A stretch of DNA of 50,114 nt. Origin: Deltaproteobacteria bacterium. GTDB taxonomy: Bacteria > Desulfobacterota > GWC2-55-46. Both the position numbers and the translations under genes were made by a program. This document shows positions 7,884 through 15,081 of the stretch, in pieces. Numbering within the stretch: position 1 is the stretch's first letter; every line of letters starts with the position of its first letter. The notes below the pieces were generated by a model. The model was not told where the DNA came from and did no database searches. It worked only from the letters and a program-made list of their open reading frames with translations. The stretch is from assembly GCA_016182655.1 (NCBI GenBank), contig JACPGB010000009.1, positions 1 to 50,114 on the forward strand, in the 5' to 3' direction.

Positions 7884-9317
7884 TTGCGGATCGGTATAAA
7901 AATAAAGCTGGCGCTCGTGCTCTCGGGCCTTCTTTTCCTTACGGCCTTTTCCATCGGCGCGATACTCATCGCGCACCAGAGGTCTTCGCTTGAGGCGCAG
8001 ATGCGCTCCATGGCCGGGACGATCACGCACGAGTTCGCGAGCGACGCCAAGATCCCGCTCATGCAGAAGGACTCCCTTGCCATGTCCCTCCTTGTTCAGA
8101 CCATCATGAAGTACCCCGGCATACAGGACGCCTATATCCTCAACCATAATTTCCAGATAGAGGCGCACAGGGAGGTCCCTGAGATAGGGTTGCTCTTCTA
8201 CGAGGGCAAGGACTTGATCGCAAAGACCGAGGGGGACGCACCCTGGCTCATAAAGGAGGGCGACGGGCTTATAACCTTCGTCTCTCCCATCATCTTCAAG
8301 CAGACGACCGTCGGGTATACGGCGGTGTCCTTCTCGGACAGCTTTATAAAAGAGCGCGTCCTCCTCGCGATAAAGAGGGTAGCCATAATCGGCGCAATCG
8401 CGGTCGTGCTCGTCTCGCTCCTCTCCATCCCGCTTTCATCGACTCTTTTAAGGCCCATATTCCGGCTGTTGCGCGGGACCAGGGAGATAGCTATAGGCAA
8501 CTTCGATTACCGCATCCCCGAGGGCGGCAAGGACGAGATAGGCGACCTTGTAAGCTCGTTTAACAGGATGGGCTCGGAGTTGAAGAAGAAGGAGATATTG
8601 AAGGGCGTATTCAACAGGTATGTGAGCGCGCACGTCGCCGACGAGATATTGAAGGAGCCCGAGCGCATCAGGCTCGGCGGCGACAGGCGCGAGGTGACGG
8701 TCCTCTTCGCCGACATCAGGGGATTCACCTCCATAACCCAGAAGTTGAGCCCGGAAGAGACGGTCGAGGTGCTGAACAGCTACTTCACCTTCATAACCGA
8801 GATAATATTCCGTTTCGAGGGGACGATAGACAAATTCATTGGGGACGCGGTCATGTGCGTCTTCGGCGCGCCTATAAGCATGCCCGGGCACCTTGAGCAG
8901 GGGGTCGCCGCGGCGATGGCGATACAGCTCGCCATAGACGAGGTGAACAAGGTGAGGGGCGCGCGCTCTCTCGTGACGTTCAAGATGGGCATAGGACTCG
9001 CCTCCGGGACGGTCATCGTCGGCAACATGGGCTCTCATACGAGGATGGACTATACCGCCGTAGGCGACGCCGTGAACATGGCCTCGCGCCTGACCGACCT
9101 CGCCAGGGGCGGGGACATACTCGTCGGCGAAGAGGTCTACAAGGTCGTTTCGGATAAGGTAACGGCTACGAGGATGGAGAGCGTTTCCATAAAAGGCGTG
9201 GACGCGCCGGTCACGCTCTACAATATTTCGGGGCTCAGGGGCCGGTTCGCCGAAGAGGTCATCGAGATAATAAACGACGCGATCCCCGAGCTTGAGAGGC
9301 AGGGCCTTGTCATATAA
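7884..9317 (+). CDS. Membrane-bound class III adenylate/guanylate cyclase
   Basis: The 477-residue protein has a transmembrane helix (about 8-30), a periplasmic sensor region (about 31-165), a second helix (about 166-186), a HAMP linker (about 187-240) and a class III nucleotide cyclase domain. Both metal-binding aspartates are visible (D277 in LFADIRGFT, D321 in KFIGDAVM), as is the AVGDAVNMASRL motif with the transition-state Asn/Arg. K317 in DKFIGD fits the ATP-specifying lysine, so cAMP is the likely product. It starts with TTG at 7884 behind AAGAGGG. Its end overlaps the next gene, a lipoprotein, suggesting linked synthesis of a sensor cyclase and an envelope partner. Confidence 0.9.
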   Translation: MRIGIKIKLALVLSGLLFLTAFSIGAILIAHQRSSLEAQMRSMAGTITHEFASDAKIPLMQKDSLAMSLLVQTIMKYPGIQDAYILNHNFQIEAHREVPEIGLLFYEGKDLIAKTEGDAPWLIKEGDGLITFVSPIIFKQTTVGYTAVSFSDSFIKERVLLAIKRVAIIGAIAVVLVSLLSIPLSSTLLRPIFRLLRGTREIAIGNFDYRIPEGGKDEIGDLVSSFNRMGSELKKKEILKGVFNRYVSAHVADEILKEPERIRLGGDRREVTVLFADIRGFTSITQKLSPEETVEVLNSYFTFITEIIFRFEGTIDKFIGDAVMCVFGAPISMPGHLEQGVAAAMAIQLAIDEVNKVRGARSLVTFKMGIGLASGTVIVGNMGSHTRMDYTAVGDAVNMASRLTDLARGGDILVGEEVYKVVSDKVTATRMESVSIKGVDAPVTLYNISGLRGRFAEEVIEIINDAIPELERQGLVI

Positions 9318-10107
9318 GTCGGTCTTACTCATAGGGCTTGTTTTAGCGCTCTCCGGCTGCGTGCAGATGTCGCCCAGGTACGTGAAGGGGACCGAGTACG
9401 AACGGGCGCTGTTCCTTTATGAGAACGGCAGGCTCGACGAGGCGCTCAAAAAAGCCGACTCCATCCCCAGGGAAAGCATCGACTATAAGTACGCCAGAAG
9501 GCTTATCACGGACATAAACACCGCGTACATGATGATCTCGAGAAGGCACGCGGAGCTTGCCGACGACCTTGAAAAAGCGGGCATCTACGGCCAGGCGATA
9601 GAGGAGTACAGGGCGGCGCTACGCTATAACCCGTCGAACGCGCTCGCGAAGAGCAAGATAGAGTCTTTAACCGAGGCCTTGAGCGAGAACAGGAGCGCGG
9701 ACAACAAGAGCGTTGCCCGGGACAGGAAGAGGAAGGACGAGCGCGACGAGCCCGAGTTCCAGGCGAACCTGCACTATATGAAGGGTAAGATGTACTATGA
9801 ATCGAAGGAGTGGGGGCGCTCGGTCGAGGAGCTCTCTGCGGTCTTGAAGCTCATCCCCTCGTACATGAACACGAAGGACCTCCTTGTAAAGGCCAGGAAG
9901 GAGCGGGACGCGGCGGTGGACAGGCTCATAAAGAGCGGCATCTCGTTCTTCCAGGCGGAGGAGATGGAGTTTGCGATAAGGGAGTGGGACTCGGCGCTCG
10001 ACCTCGACCCCGGAAATAAGACCGCGGCGGATTACCGCTCCCGCGCGGAGGTGATAATGGAGAGGCTAAAGAACATCAGGGAGAAGCAGGAGAAGAGGCC
10101 GCTTTGA
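9307..10107 (+). CDS. TPR-repeat lipoprotein
   Basis: A short signal peptide ends in a lipobox LSGC, making C18 the lipidated residue, so the mature protein is anchored in the membrane. The rest is helical, with tetratricopeptide-like units: RALFLYENGRLDEALKKA, AGIYGQAIEEYRAALRYNPSN, MKGKMYYESKEWGRSVEELS and AEEMEFAIREWDSALDLDPGN. TPRs make protein-protein scaffolds. I chose the TTG at 9307, preceded by AGGCAGGG and giving a natural lipoprotein start; a TTG at 9292 would add five residues. It overlaps the cyclase stop by 11 nt, so translational coupling is likely and it may act with the cyclase. Confidence 0.82.
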   Translation: MSYKSVLLIGLVLALSGCVQMSPRYVKGTEYERALFLYENGRLDEALKKADSIPRESIDYKYARRLITDINTAYMMISRRHAELADDLEKAGIYGQAIEEYRAALRYNPSNALAKSKIESLTEALSENRSADNKSVARDRKRKDERDEPEFQANLHYMKGKMYYESKEWGRSVEELSAVLKLIPSYMNTKDLLVKARKERDAAVDRLIKSGISFFQAEEMEFAIREWDSALDLDPGNKTAADYRSRAEVIMERLKNIREKQEKRPL

Positions 10108-10118
10108 CGCAGGCCGCC

Positions 10119-10230
10119 CAAAAAGTCCATCTGCTTTGTTGTCTTCATCGCTCGTCACTGCGGCGTACAAAAGAGTACGCCTCCCTCCTCGCTCCTCGAC
10201 GCCTCGCATCTGGAGCTTTTTGAGCAACCT
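10119..10230. repeat. REP-like repeat with inverted ends
   Basis: An element of about 110 bp begins AAAAAGTCCATCTGC and ends GCATCTGGAGCTTTTTGAGC, so its ends are imperfect inverted repeats. A central hairpin GGCGTAC/GTACGCC (10162-10168/10175-10181) is flanked by tcgctcgtcac and cctcgctcctcg. I recall very similar elements scattered through deltaproteobacterial genomes; that is memory, not a search. Confidence 0.65.
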
Positions 10231-10257
10231 AACCTGATAATTCGTGCTCCCTAAGCG

Positions 10258-10282
10258 GGTTCAGTTTTGTAAACTGAACCCA
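10258..10282. repeat. GGGTTCAG/CTGAACCC hairpin
   Basis: An 11-bp perfect stem GGGTTCAGTTT (10258-10268) and AAACTGAACCC (10272-10282). Related copies with compensating changes lie at 10993-11016 and 12835-12857. Confidence 0.7.
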
Positions 10283-10667
10283 TTAATTCGTAACTTGATA
10301 TACGCCCGGCAGGCTTATTCGAACCCTGCCAAAAGCCTTTTTGCGCTCAGCATGCACATGCGATTTTTATCCGGCGTACGGTGCCTTTTCTTTTTCGCCC
10401 TGCCGGGCTTTTTTTCGGCATGGGGCTTCTCGCTACGCCCTCCCCCCGCTCGGCGCGGGGCCAGAGTTCTTCGGAAGCTACTGAGGTAAAGGTACCCCGA
10501 TAGTCTTCGATATGGGCTTTGCCCGTCTGGCGAGGACCACGCGCTCGCCACGCCTGAGAGCTTCGCGCGTCTATCCTTCCTCCGGCTCGCGCGACACTCC
10601 CTCCCTTAAGGTCGCTCACCCCATGCCTGGGGGGGGTGAAAAACAAAAAAGCATGGTAGCATGGTAG

Positions 10668-10693
10668 GTTGGGTTAGCGTAGCGTAACCCAAC
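10668..10693. repeat. GTTGGGTTA/TAACCCAAC palindromic repeat
   Basis: A 9-bp stem (10668-10676 with 10685-10693) around gcgtagcg. It is a sibling of the element at 10878-10903, which has GTCGGGTTA/TAACCCGAC: the arms differ but pairing is kept. Confidence 0.7.
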
Positions 10694-10877
10694 GCAAGCA
10701 TAGGATATCATTATCTCAGGTCGAAGGTTAAAGGCGCGCGCATATTTCTTGCCGTGGGTTGTGCCGAGGGGAATATACTGCTCATAAAATAGGTTTTGGT
10801 GTCATTTGTCGTGCATACGGTTGGGATGGGGCTCGGGCGCGTTTGATGAGTGCGTGGGACGGGAATAATGCGGATTT

Positions 10878-10903
10878 GTCGGGTTACGCTCCGCTAACCC
10901 GAC
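10878..10903. repeat. GTCGGGTTA/TAACCCGAC palindromic repeat
   Basis: A 9-bp stem (10878-10886 with 10895-10903) around cgctccgc. Same family as 10668-10693, with a covarying base pair. Confidence 0.7.
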
Positions 10904-10964
10904 CTACGGTGCTGTTCCCAAGTGTCTCATTTATAAAGATTCATTGCAGCATTGGTGGTCGTAG

Positions 10965-11016
10965 GGTGGGCTCCGCCCACCAAATCTTTAGCGGGTTCAG
11001 TCTGCAACCTGAACCC
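10965..11016. repeat. Two adjacent hairpin repeats
   Basis: GGTGGGC/GCCCACC (10965-10971/10975-10981), of the common GTAGGGTGGGC type, is followed by GGGTTCAG/CTGAACCC (10993-11000/11009-11016). Confidence 0.65.
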
Positions 11017-11086
11017 TTCAATTCTTAACCCCGCCTGAGATTAAAAACCCAACTGTAATTTTTTACTATCCTTTTCCGGATTCCTG

Positions 11087-11095
11087 TGCTATAGT
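11087..11095 (+). promoter_or_regulatory. Extended -10 promoter of the RNA helicase gene
   Basis: TGCTATAGT matches the extended -10 form TGnTATAAT with one change. No clear -35 is present, which extended -10 promoters tolerate. It implies a leader of about 195 nt before the ATG at 11297. Confidence 0.55.
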
Positions 11096-11113
11096 CTACC
11101 GTTTTCGTTTACT

Positions 11114-11135
11114 CGACGCCATTCGGTCGGCGTCG
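11114..11135 (+). promoter_or_regulatory. Hairpin in the helicase mRNA leader
   Basis: CGACGCC (11114-11120) pairs with GGCGTCG (11129-11135) over an 8-nt loop near the predicted 5' end of the transcript. Long folded leaders are known for cold-inducible DEAD-box helicase mRNAs; a role here is inference. Confidence 0.4.
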
Positions 11136-11296
11136 GGCTGTGCATTGGTTGGCCCCCCTTTTTCAGGCTACCTCTAAAAAGAGTCCTTTTTCCTGACCCG
11201 GTTTTTAGAAATAGCCTTCAACCTCTCCCAGATTAACCTTTAACGATCCAGCCTAGACCGACTCATACTTGAGTAGGCAGTTTCCGGAGTAATTTC

Positions 11297-12601
11297 ATGT
11301 CATTTGATTCACTCGGCCTTCGCGCCGAACTGCTCACCGCTGTCTCTGCAGAGGGTTATACCGTCCCCACGCCCATCCAGTCCAAGACCATCCCTTTGAT
11401 ACTCGAGGGGCGCGACGTCCTTGCCGGCGCTCAGACCGGCACGGGCAAGACGGCCGCATTCACTTTGCCGATGTTACAGCTCTTAAGCCTCAAGGGACAG
11501 GGCGAAAAGGGGCGTTTCCCGAGGGCCCTTGTGCTCGCGCCCACGCGCGAGCTCGCGGCCCAGGTCCACGAAAGCATCCGTACCTACGGCAGGAACCTGC
11601 GGCTGACTTCGACCGTCGTCTTCGGCGGCGTAGGCATACACCCGCAGATTGACGCATTAAGGCGCGGCGTGGACATACTCGTAGCGACACCCGGGCGTCT
11701 CCTCGACCACGCCGGACAGGGTACGGTTAACCTGTCGCGAGTCGAGATACTGGTTTTGGATGAAGCCGACCGCATGCTGGACATGGGCTTCATACACGAC
11801 ATCAAGAGGATATTGAAGCTCCTCCCGGGCAAGAGGCAGAACCTGCTCTTTTCCGCGACCTATAACGACGAAGTCAAGCGCCTCGCCGACGGCCTTCTCC
11901 ATAACCCCGAGCTCGTCGAGGTCGCGCGGAGAAGCTCTGCGGCGGAGAACGTCTCTCAGGTCGTCCACCCTGTAGGGCACACGCGCAAGCGCGAACTCCT
12001 CTCGCATCTCATCAAGGAGAGGGAGTGGCGTCAGGCGCTGGTATTTACCCGCACCAAGCACGGCGCGAACAGGCTTGCCACACAGCTTGTGACCGACGGC
12101 ATAAACGCTACCGCCATACACGGCAACAAGAGCCAGTCGGCTCGCACAAAGGCCCTGGCGGACTTCAAGAGCGGCGCGGTAAAGATACTGGTAGCCACCG
12201 ACATCGCGGCGCGCGGGCTCGATATCGACAGCCTCCCGCACGTCGTCAACTACGACCTTCCGAATGTCCCGGAGGACTATGTCCACCGCATAGGCAGGAC
12301 AGGCCGCGCCGGGGCGAACGGCATGGCGCTTTCGCTCGTATCAAGCGAAGAGAAGGACCTGCTCGTCAATATCCAGCGGCTACTCGGCCGCAATATCCCG
12401 GTCGAGGAGATACCCGGCTTCAAGCACGAGGCGTCGTCATCGTCTGCCCCTTCGACGAGACAGCCCGAGAGGCGGCACGAGCATAGCCGCCCCCGCAGGC
12501 CCGACGGCTTCGGCGGAAACTCCTCGCGCCGCCCGTTCAGGCAGGGCAAAGGCAACGAGGCTGGGCGCAGGGGCGAGGCAACGGGGCGCAAAGGACGGTA
12601 A
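11297..12601 (+). CDS. DEAD-box ATP-dependent RNA helicase (RhlE/DeaD type)
   Basis: The 434-residue enzyme unwinds structured RNA using ATP, typically in ribosome assembly or mRNA turnover. All helicase motifs are visible: Q motif (PTPIQ, 24-28), Walker A AQTGTGKT (45-52), PTREL (82-86), TPGR (131-134), DEAD (155-158), SAT (186-188), then ARGLD and HRIGRTGR in the second RecA domain. The last 60 residues are a disordered Arg/Gly/Ser-rich tail typical of RhlE relatives and likely to bind RNA. GGAG lies 7 nt before the ATG. The gene stands alone, with a long 5' leader and a strong terminator at 12662-12700. Confidence 0.93.
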   Translation: MSFDSLGLRAELLTAVSAEGYTVPTPIQSKTIPLILEGRDVLAGAQTGTGKTAAFTLPMLQLLSLKGQGEKGRFPRALVLAPTRELAAQVHESIRTYGRNLRLTSTVVFGGVGIHPQIDALRRGVDILVATPGRLLDHAGQGTVNLSRVEILVLDEADRMLDMGFIHDIKRILKLLPGKRQNLLFSATYNDEVKRLADGLLHNPELVEVARRSSAAENVSQVVHPVGHTRKRELLSHLIKEREWRQALVFTRTKHGANRLATQLVTDGINATAIHGNKSQSARTKALADFKSGAVKILVATDIAARGLDIDSLPHVVNYDLPNVPEDYVHRIGRTGRAGANGMALSLVSSEEKDLLVNIQRLLGRNIPVEEIPGFKHEASSSSAPSTRQPERRHEHSRPRRPDGFGGNSSRRPFRQGKGNEAGRRGEATGRKGR

Positions 12602-12661
12602 TAGGAGTTGCCTCGATCTCCTCCCCTTTTTTCAAGGGGAGGCAGGGAGGGGTGAATTTTT

Positions 12662-12700
12662 CGACAGGCGGGACTCGTTAGTCCCGCCTGTCGTTTTTTT
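12662..12700 (+). terminator. Rho-independent terminator of the RNA helicase gene
   Basis: A perfect 13-bp stem (12662-12674 with 12681-12693), a 6-nt loop and seven T. It lies 60 bp after the helicase stop. Confidence 0.93.
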
Positions 12701-12740
12701 GTTCGGTTACGAACTGAACACGCGAAAGAATTGCAACGAT

Positions 12741-12773
12741 AGGCGCGGTTTTCCAACCGCGCCTGTTTTTTTT
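12741..12773 (+). terminator. Second terminator-like hairpin (dispersed repeat family)
   Basis: AGGCGCGGTT (12741-12750), loop ttcc, AACCGCGCCT (12755-12764), then G and eight T. The same ttcc-loop hairpin with altered but paired arms recurs at 33791-33812. Confidence 0.75.
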
Positions 12774-12898
12774 GTGTCTTTAAAAAATCGACATCCCATA
12801 GGTTACGTGATTCTTTTGAAGTTACGAACTTTTGGGTTCAGGTTGCAAACCTGAACCAGCAAAAGCGCCAACCATAAACTGTCATTCCCGCGGACTTC

Positions 12899-12919
12899 AA
12901 GCTGGAATCCAGCTTTTTT
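12899..12919 (+). terminator. Terminator-like hairpin formed by an ATTCC repeat
   Basis: AAGCTGG (12899-12905), loop aat, CCAGCTT (12909-12915) and a T-run. It lies at the edge of a repeat starting gtcattcccgcgg at 12881. Confidence 0.55.
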
Positions 12920-12980
12920 GCCTGGACACCGCGCTTGCGGGGCTCGTTACCGCCTATCGTTTTTTTGTTATTTTCATTCA

Positions 12981-13011
12981 CCCCCGCCTCCTTCGGAGGC
13001 GGGGGTTTTTT
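12981..13011 (+). terminator. Terminator-like hairpin before the DnaA-box group
   Basis: CCCCCGCCTCC (12981-12991), loop ttc, GGAGGCGGGGG (12995-13005) followed by six T. The last T residues overlap the first DnaA-box sequence. It insulates the dcw promoter from upstream transcription. Confidence 0.85.
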
Positions 13012-13072
13012 ATCCACACATTTTCACACAAAAACCGCCCCGCCCCACACATTATCCACAGGTTAATCCACA
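13010..13072 (+). promoter_or_regulatory. Group of DnaA-box sequences
   Basis: Two exact TTATCCACA boxes, the highest-affinity DnaA site in well-studied bacteria, lie at 13010-13018 and 13052-13060. A one-mismatch TAATCCACA is at 13064-13072. All face the same way and sit about 95-155 bp upstream of the mraZ -35 box. Confidence 0.65.
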
Positions 13073-13164
13073 CCTGTTGATTAATCACCCCTGTCCGCAC
13101 GAATCCGCCTGTAAATACGCCCTTTTTTTCATCTTTTTTGATGTGAAAAAACCTTAGATTTTCC

Positions 13165-13193
13165 TTGACAAAAAAAGGCTTGAGGAATATAGT
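13165..13193 (+). promoter_or_regulatory. Sigma70 promoter of mraZ / dcw cluster
   Basis: A perfect TTGACA (13165-13170), a 17-nt spacer and TATAGT (13188-13193). Transcription would start near 13200, leaving a leader of about 150 nt. Confidence 0.88.
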
Positions 13194-13203
13194 TACCGGG
13201 AGT

Positions 13204-13258
13204 GTGGTATAAAGTGGTATAAAGTGGTATAGAACCCTTTGAAAGTGGTATGAAGTGG
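13204..13258 (+). promoter_or_regulatory. Probable MraZ operator: five GTGG repeats
   Basis: GTGG occurs at 13204, 13214, 13224, 13245 and 13255; the first four are within GTGGTAT(A/G)(A/G)A units. Spacing is 10, 10, 21 and 10 bp, all on one face of the helix. MraZ is known to bind short G-rich repeats at about 10-bp spacing near its own promoter. The sites start at the predicted +1, so a bound protein would block initiation or early elongation. Confidence 0.8.
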
Positions 13259-13348
13259 CGGCGCGAGGAAGGGAATTTCCAACGGGATTTCCTGCCCTTG
13301 CGCGAATCCGTTTCACGCGACGAAAAAAGCGGCACTTAAGGAAGAGCG

Positions 13349-13783
13349 ATGTTCAGGGGCAGGTACGAACACACGATAGACGCGAAGGGCAGGCTCTCGA
13401 TACCCTCGAGGTTCAGGGAGACCCTTAACGAGCGGTACGACTCGCGCCTCGTCGTCACCACCTACGACAGCTGTCTCATCGCGTACCCGTTGCTCGAATG
13501 GCAGATATTGGAAGAGAAGGTCTCGGCCCTGCCCGAGTTCAAAAAAGACACCAAGGCGTTCCTGAGATTTTTCTATTCGAGCGCGACCGACTGCGCGATA
13601 GACAAGCTCGGGAGGATACTCGTGCCGCAGGCGCTCCGCGATTACGCGAAGCTTGAGAAGGACGTCATACTCGTCGGCACGTTCAGGCACGTCGAGATCT
13701 GGTCGAAGCCGCTCTGGGAGAAGGCAGAGGCCCAGGCCGCCGAGGAGGACATCGTAAACACGCTCGAACGGCTGGGGCTTTAG
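13349..13783 (+). CDS. mraZ: Transcriptional regulator MraZ
   Basis: MraZ is a ring-forming DNA-binding protein that controls the dcw cluster. At 144 residues it has the usual length and two AbrB-like half-domains with their signature: DAKGRLSIPSRFR (11-23) and DKLGRILVPQALR (85-97). AAGGA lies 6 nt before the ATG. Its own putative operator of GTGG repeats lies between the promoter and the gene, so autoregulation is likely. The stop is 1 nt before the rsmH start, indicating coupled translation. Confidence 0.96.
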   Translation: MFRGRYEHTIDAKGRLSIPSRFRETLNERYDSRLVVTTYDSCLIAYPLLEWQILEEKVSALPEFKKDTKAFLRFFYSSATDCAIDKLGRILVPQALRDYAKLEKDVILVGTFRHVEIWSKPLWEKAEAQAAEEDIVNTLERLGL

Positions 13784-13784
13784 T

Positions 13785-14720
13785 TTGGAATTTTTGCATC
13801 ATCCCGTGATGGAGCGGGAAGTAATAGAAGCGCTCCGGTGCAGGGGCGGCGCCGTTTATGTGGACGGGACTGTCGGCGGCGGCGGACATGCGAAGTCTGT
13901 TTTGGAGGCGAGCCAGCCTGACGGAAGGCTCGTCGGGGTAGACAGGGATGAGGATGCGCTTGCCGCCGCCCGCAGGGCTCTCGCAGGATTCGGCGAGAGG
14001 GTAACGCTCGTTAAGGCCAACTTCCGGGAGATACGGAAAGTCGTCGAAGGGCTGGGGATAAAGGGGGTCGACGGAGTCTTGCTCGACCTCGGGGTCTCGT
14101 CCTTTCAGTTCGACGCGGGCGAGCGCGGTTTCAGCTTTAGAACTGAAGCGCGGCTCGACATGAGGATGGATAGGTCCCAGAAGCTCTCGGCATATGACCT
14201 CGTGAACGGGGCGGATGCAGGAGAGCTCGAGCGGATATTCAGGGAATACGGAGAGGAAAGAGAGGCCCGGAGGATCGCGAGGGCCTTGCTTAAGGCCCGG
14301 GAGAGAAAGCCGATAGAGACGACGGTCGAGCTCGCCAACCTGATCGCCCTCTCAGTGCCGAGAAAGCTCCAGTCAAAGGGGATACACCCGGCGACGAGGG
14401 TCTTTCAGGCCTTGCGCATAGCGGTCAACGACGAGCTCGAGTCCCTCAAAGAGGGGCTTTCCGGCTCGTTCGAAATTTTAAAAGGCGGAGGGAGGCTCGC
14501 GGTCATCTCCTTCCACTCCCTCGAAGACAGGATAGTAAAGGTCTTTTTCAGGGAACTCGCCACGGGTTGCATCTGCCCGCCCCGCATACCGCAGTGCGTA
14601 TGCGGTCAAAAGCCGAGAGCGACGCTTATAACGAGAAAGTCCGTCACTGCGACGGAAGCTGAAATTGAGGCGAACCCCAGGGCCAGGAGCGCGAGGCTCC
14701 GGGTGATAGAAAGGATTTAA
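13785..14720 (+). CDS. rsmH: 16S rRNA (cytosine1402-N4)-methyltransferase
   Basis: RsmH transfers a methyl group from S-adenosylmethionine to N4 of C1402 in 16S rRNA, in the ribosomal P site. The 311-residue protein begins MEFLHHPVM and has the SAM-binding motif DGTVGGGGHA (27-36), LLDLGVSSFQFD, the insert domain with DMRMD, and ISFHSLEDRIVK near the C-terminus, all typical. The C-terminal cysteines (CICPPRIPQCVCG) are also a family feature. The start is TTG at 13785 immediately after the mraZ stop; the ribosome site is weak, so it probably depends on coupling. Confidence 0.96.
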   Translation: MEFLHHPVMEREVIEALRCRGGAVYVDGTVGGGGHAKSVLEASQPDGRLVGVDRDEDALAAARRALAGFGERVTLVKANFREIRKVVEGLGIKGVDGVLLDLGVSSFQFDAGERGFSFRTEARLDMRMDRSQKLSAYDLVNGADAGELERIFREYGEEREARRIARALLKARERKPIETTVELANLIALSVPRKLQSKGIHPATRVFQALRIAVNDELESLKEGLSGSFEILKGGGRLAVISFHSLEDRIVKVFFRELATGCICPPRIPQCVCGQKPRATLITRKSVTATEAEIEANPRARSARLRVIERI

Positions 14721-14730
14721 GGAGGCGGAT

Positions 14731-15081
14731 ATGTCCAATACGGCGGTGTCGAGAAAGATGTCGATGCAGGGCGTGCTCACCGGGCAGGATGTAAAGGTCA
14801 GGAGGGATCTCCGCGACATGAGCTTCCTCTACCTCTCCATCCTCGTCTCCTTCGCGTGCATAGCAGTGGCCTCGGCCTTTGTCTGGTCGAGGATGTCCGT
14901 AGTGAACCTCGGCTACGAGATATCGAAGGCCAACTCCGCGCGCGCAAGCCTCATAGAGCAGAACAAGCGTCTCCGGGTCGAGTACATGAAGCTCAAATCC
15001 CCGGAGAGGATCGAGAAGATAGCCTCCGCCGAGCTCGGGCTCATACACCCGAAGGGCGAGCAGATATTCGACGTCAGATGA
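14731..15081 (+). CDS. ftsL: Cell division protein FtsL
   Basis: This is a small bitopic protein: a cytoplasmic N-terminus (1-31), one transmembrane helix (about 32-52) and a periplasmic leucine-zipper-like coiled coil (about 55-90). It ends with LKSPERIEKIASAELGLIHP, a motif common in FtsL. FtsL bridges FtsQ and FtsB to FtsW-FtsI in the divisome. The sequence is fast-evolving, but length, topology and position between rsmH and ftsI settle the identity. AAGGAGG precedes the ATG. Its stop overlaps the ftsI ATG. Confidence 0.88.
   Translation: MSNTAVSRKMSMQGVLTGQDVKVRRDLRDMSFLYLSILVSFACIAVASAFVWSRMSVVNLGYEISKANSARASLIEQNKRLRVEYMKLKSPERIEKIASAELGLIHPKGEQIFDVR

Larger units (their letters stand above)
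10108..11296. other. 1.2-kb gene-free, repeat-rich region plus helicase leader
   Basis: No ORF here looks real; short ones are built from hairpin repeats. Up to about 11040 it consists of a REP-like element, at least five palindromic hairpins of two families and short poly-T tracts. From about 11040 on it is the promoter and leader of the RNA helicase gene. Confidence 0.75.
12602..13348. other. 747-bp intergenic control region upstream of the dcw cluster
   Basis: In order it holds a CCTCCCCTT hairpin (12620-12642), four terminator-like hairpins, a GGTTCAGGTT hairpin (12835-12857), an ATTCC-type repeat (12884-12908), a group of DnaA-box sequences (13010-13072), an A/T-rich stretch (about 13120-13175), the mraZ promoter and the MraZ-type operator. 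No gene is seen. Confidence 0.75.

Noticed and set aside
10759-11028. 89-codon ORF in the repeat-rich gap
   Set aside because: Its peptide is largely made from palindromic repeats (for example GYAPLTRPT from the GGGTTA hairpin and the tail from GGGTTCAG hairpins), there is no ribosome site, and codon use is unlike the neighbours.
13010-13200. Chromosomal replication origin
   Set aside because: DnaA boxes and an A/T-rich stretch are present, but only three boxes are seen and none of the usual origin neighbours (dnaA, dnaN, gidA, rpmH) is nearby; kept as a regulatory group only.
14856-15077. Extended ftsI start giving 740 residues
   Set aside because: The extra 74 codons overlap ftsL in another frame and are Arg-rich shadow sequence; the ATG at 15078 in an ATGA overlap gives the normal FtsI start with its membrane anchor.
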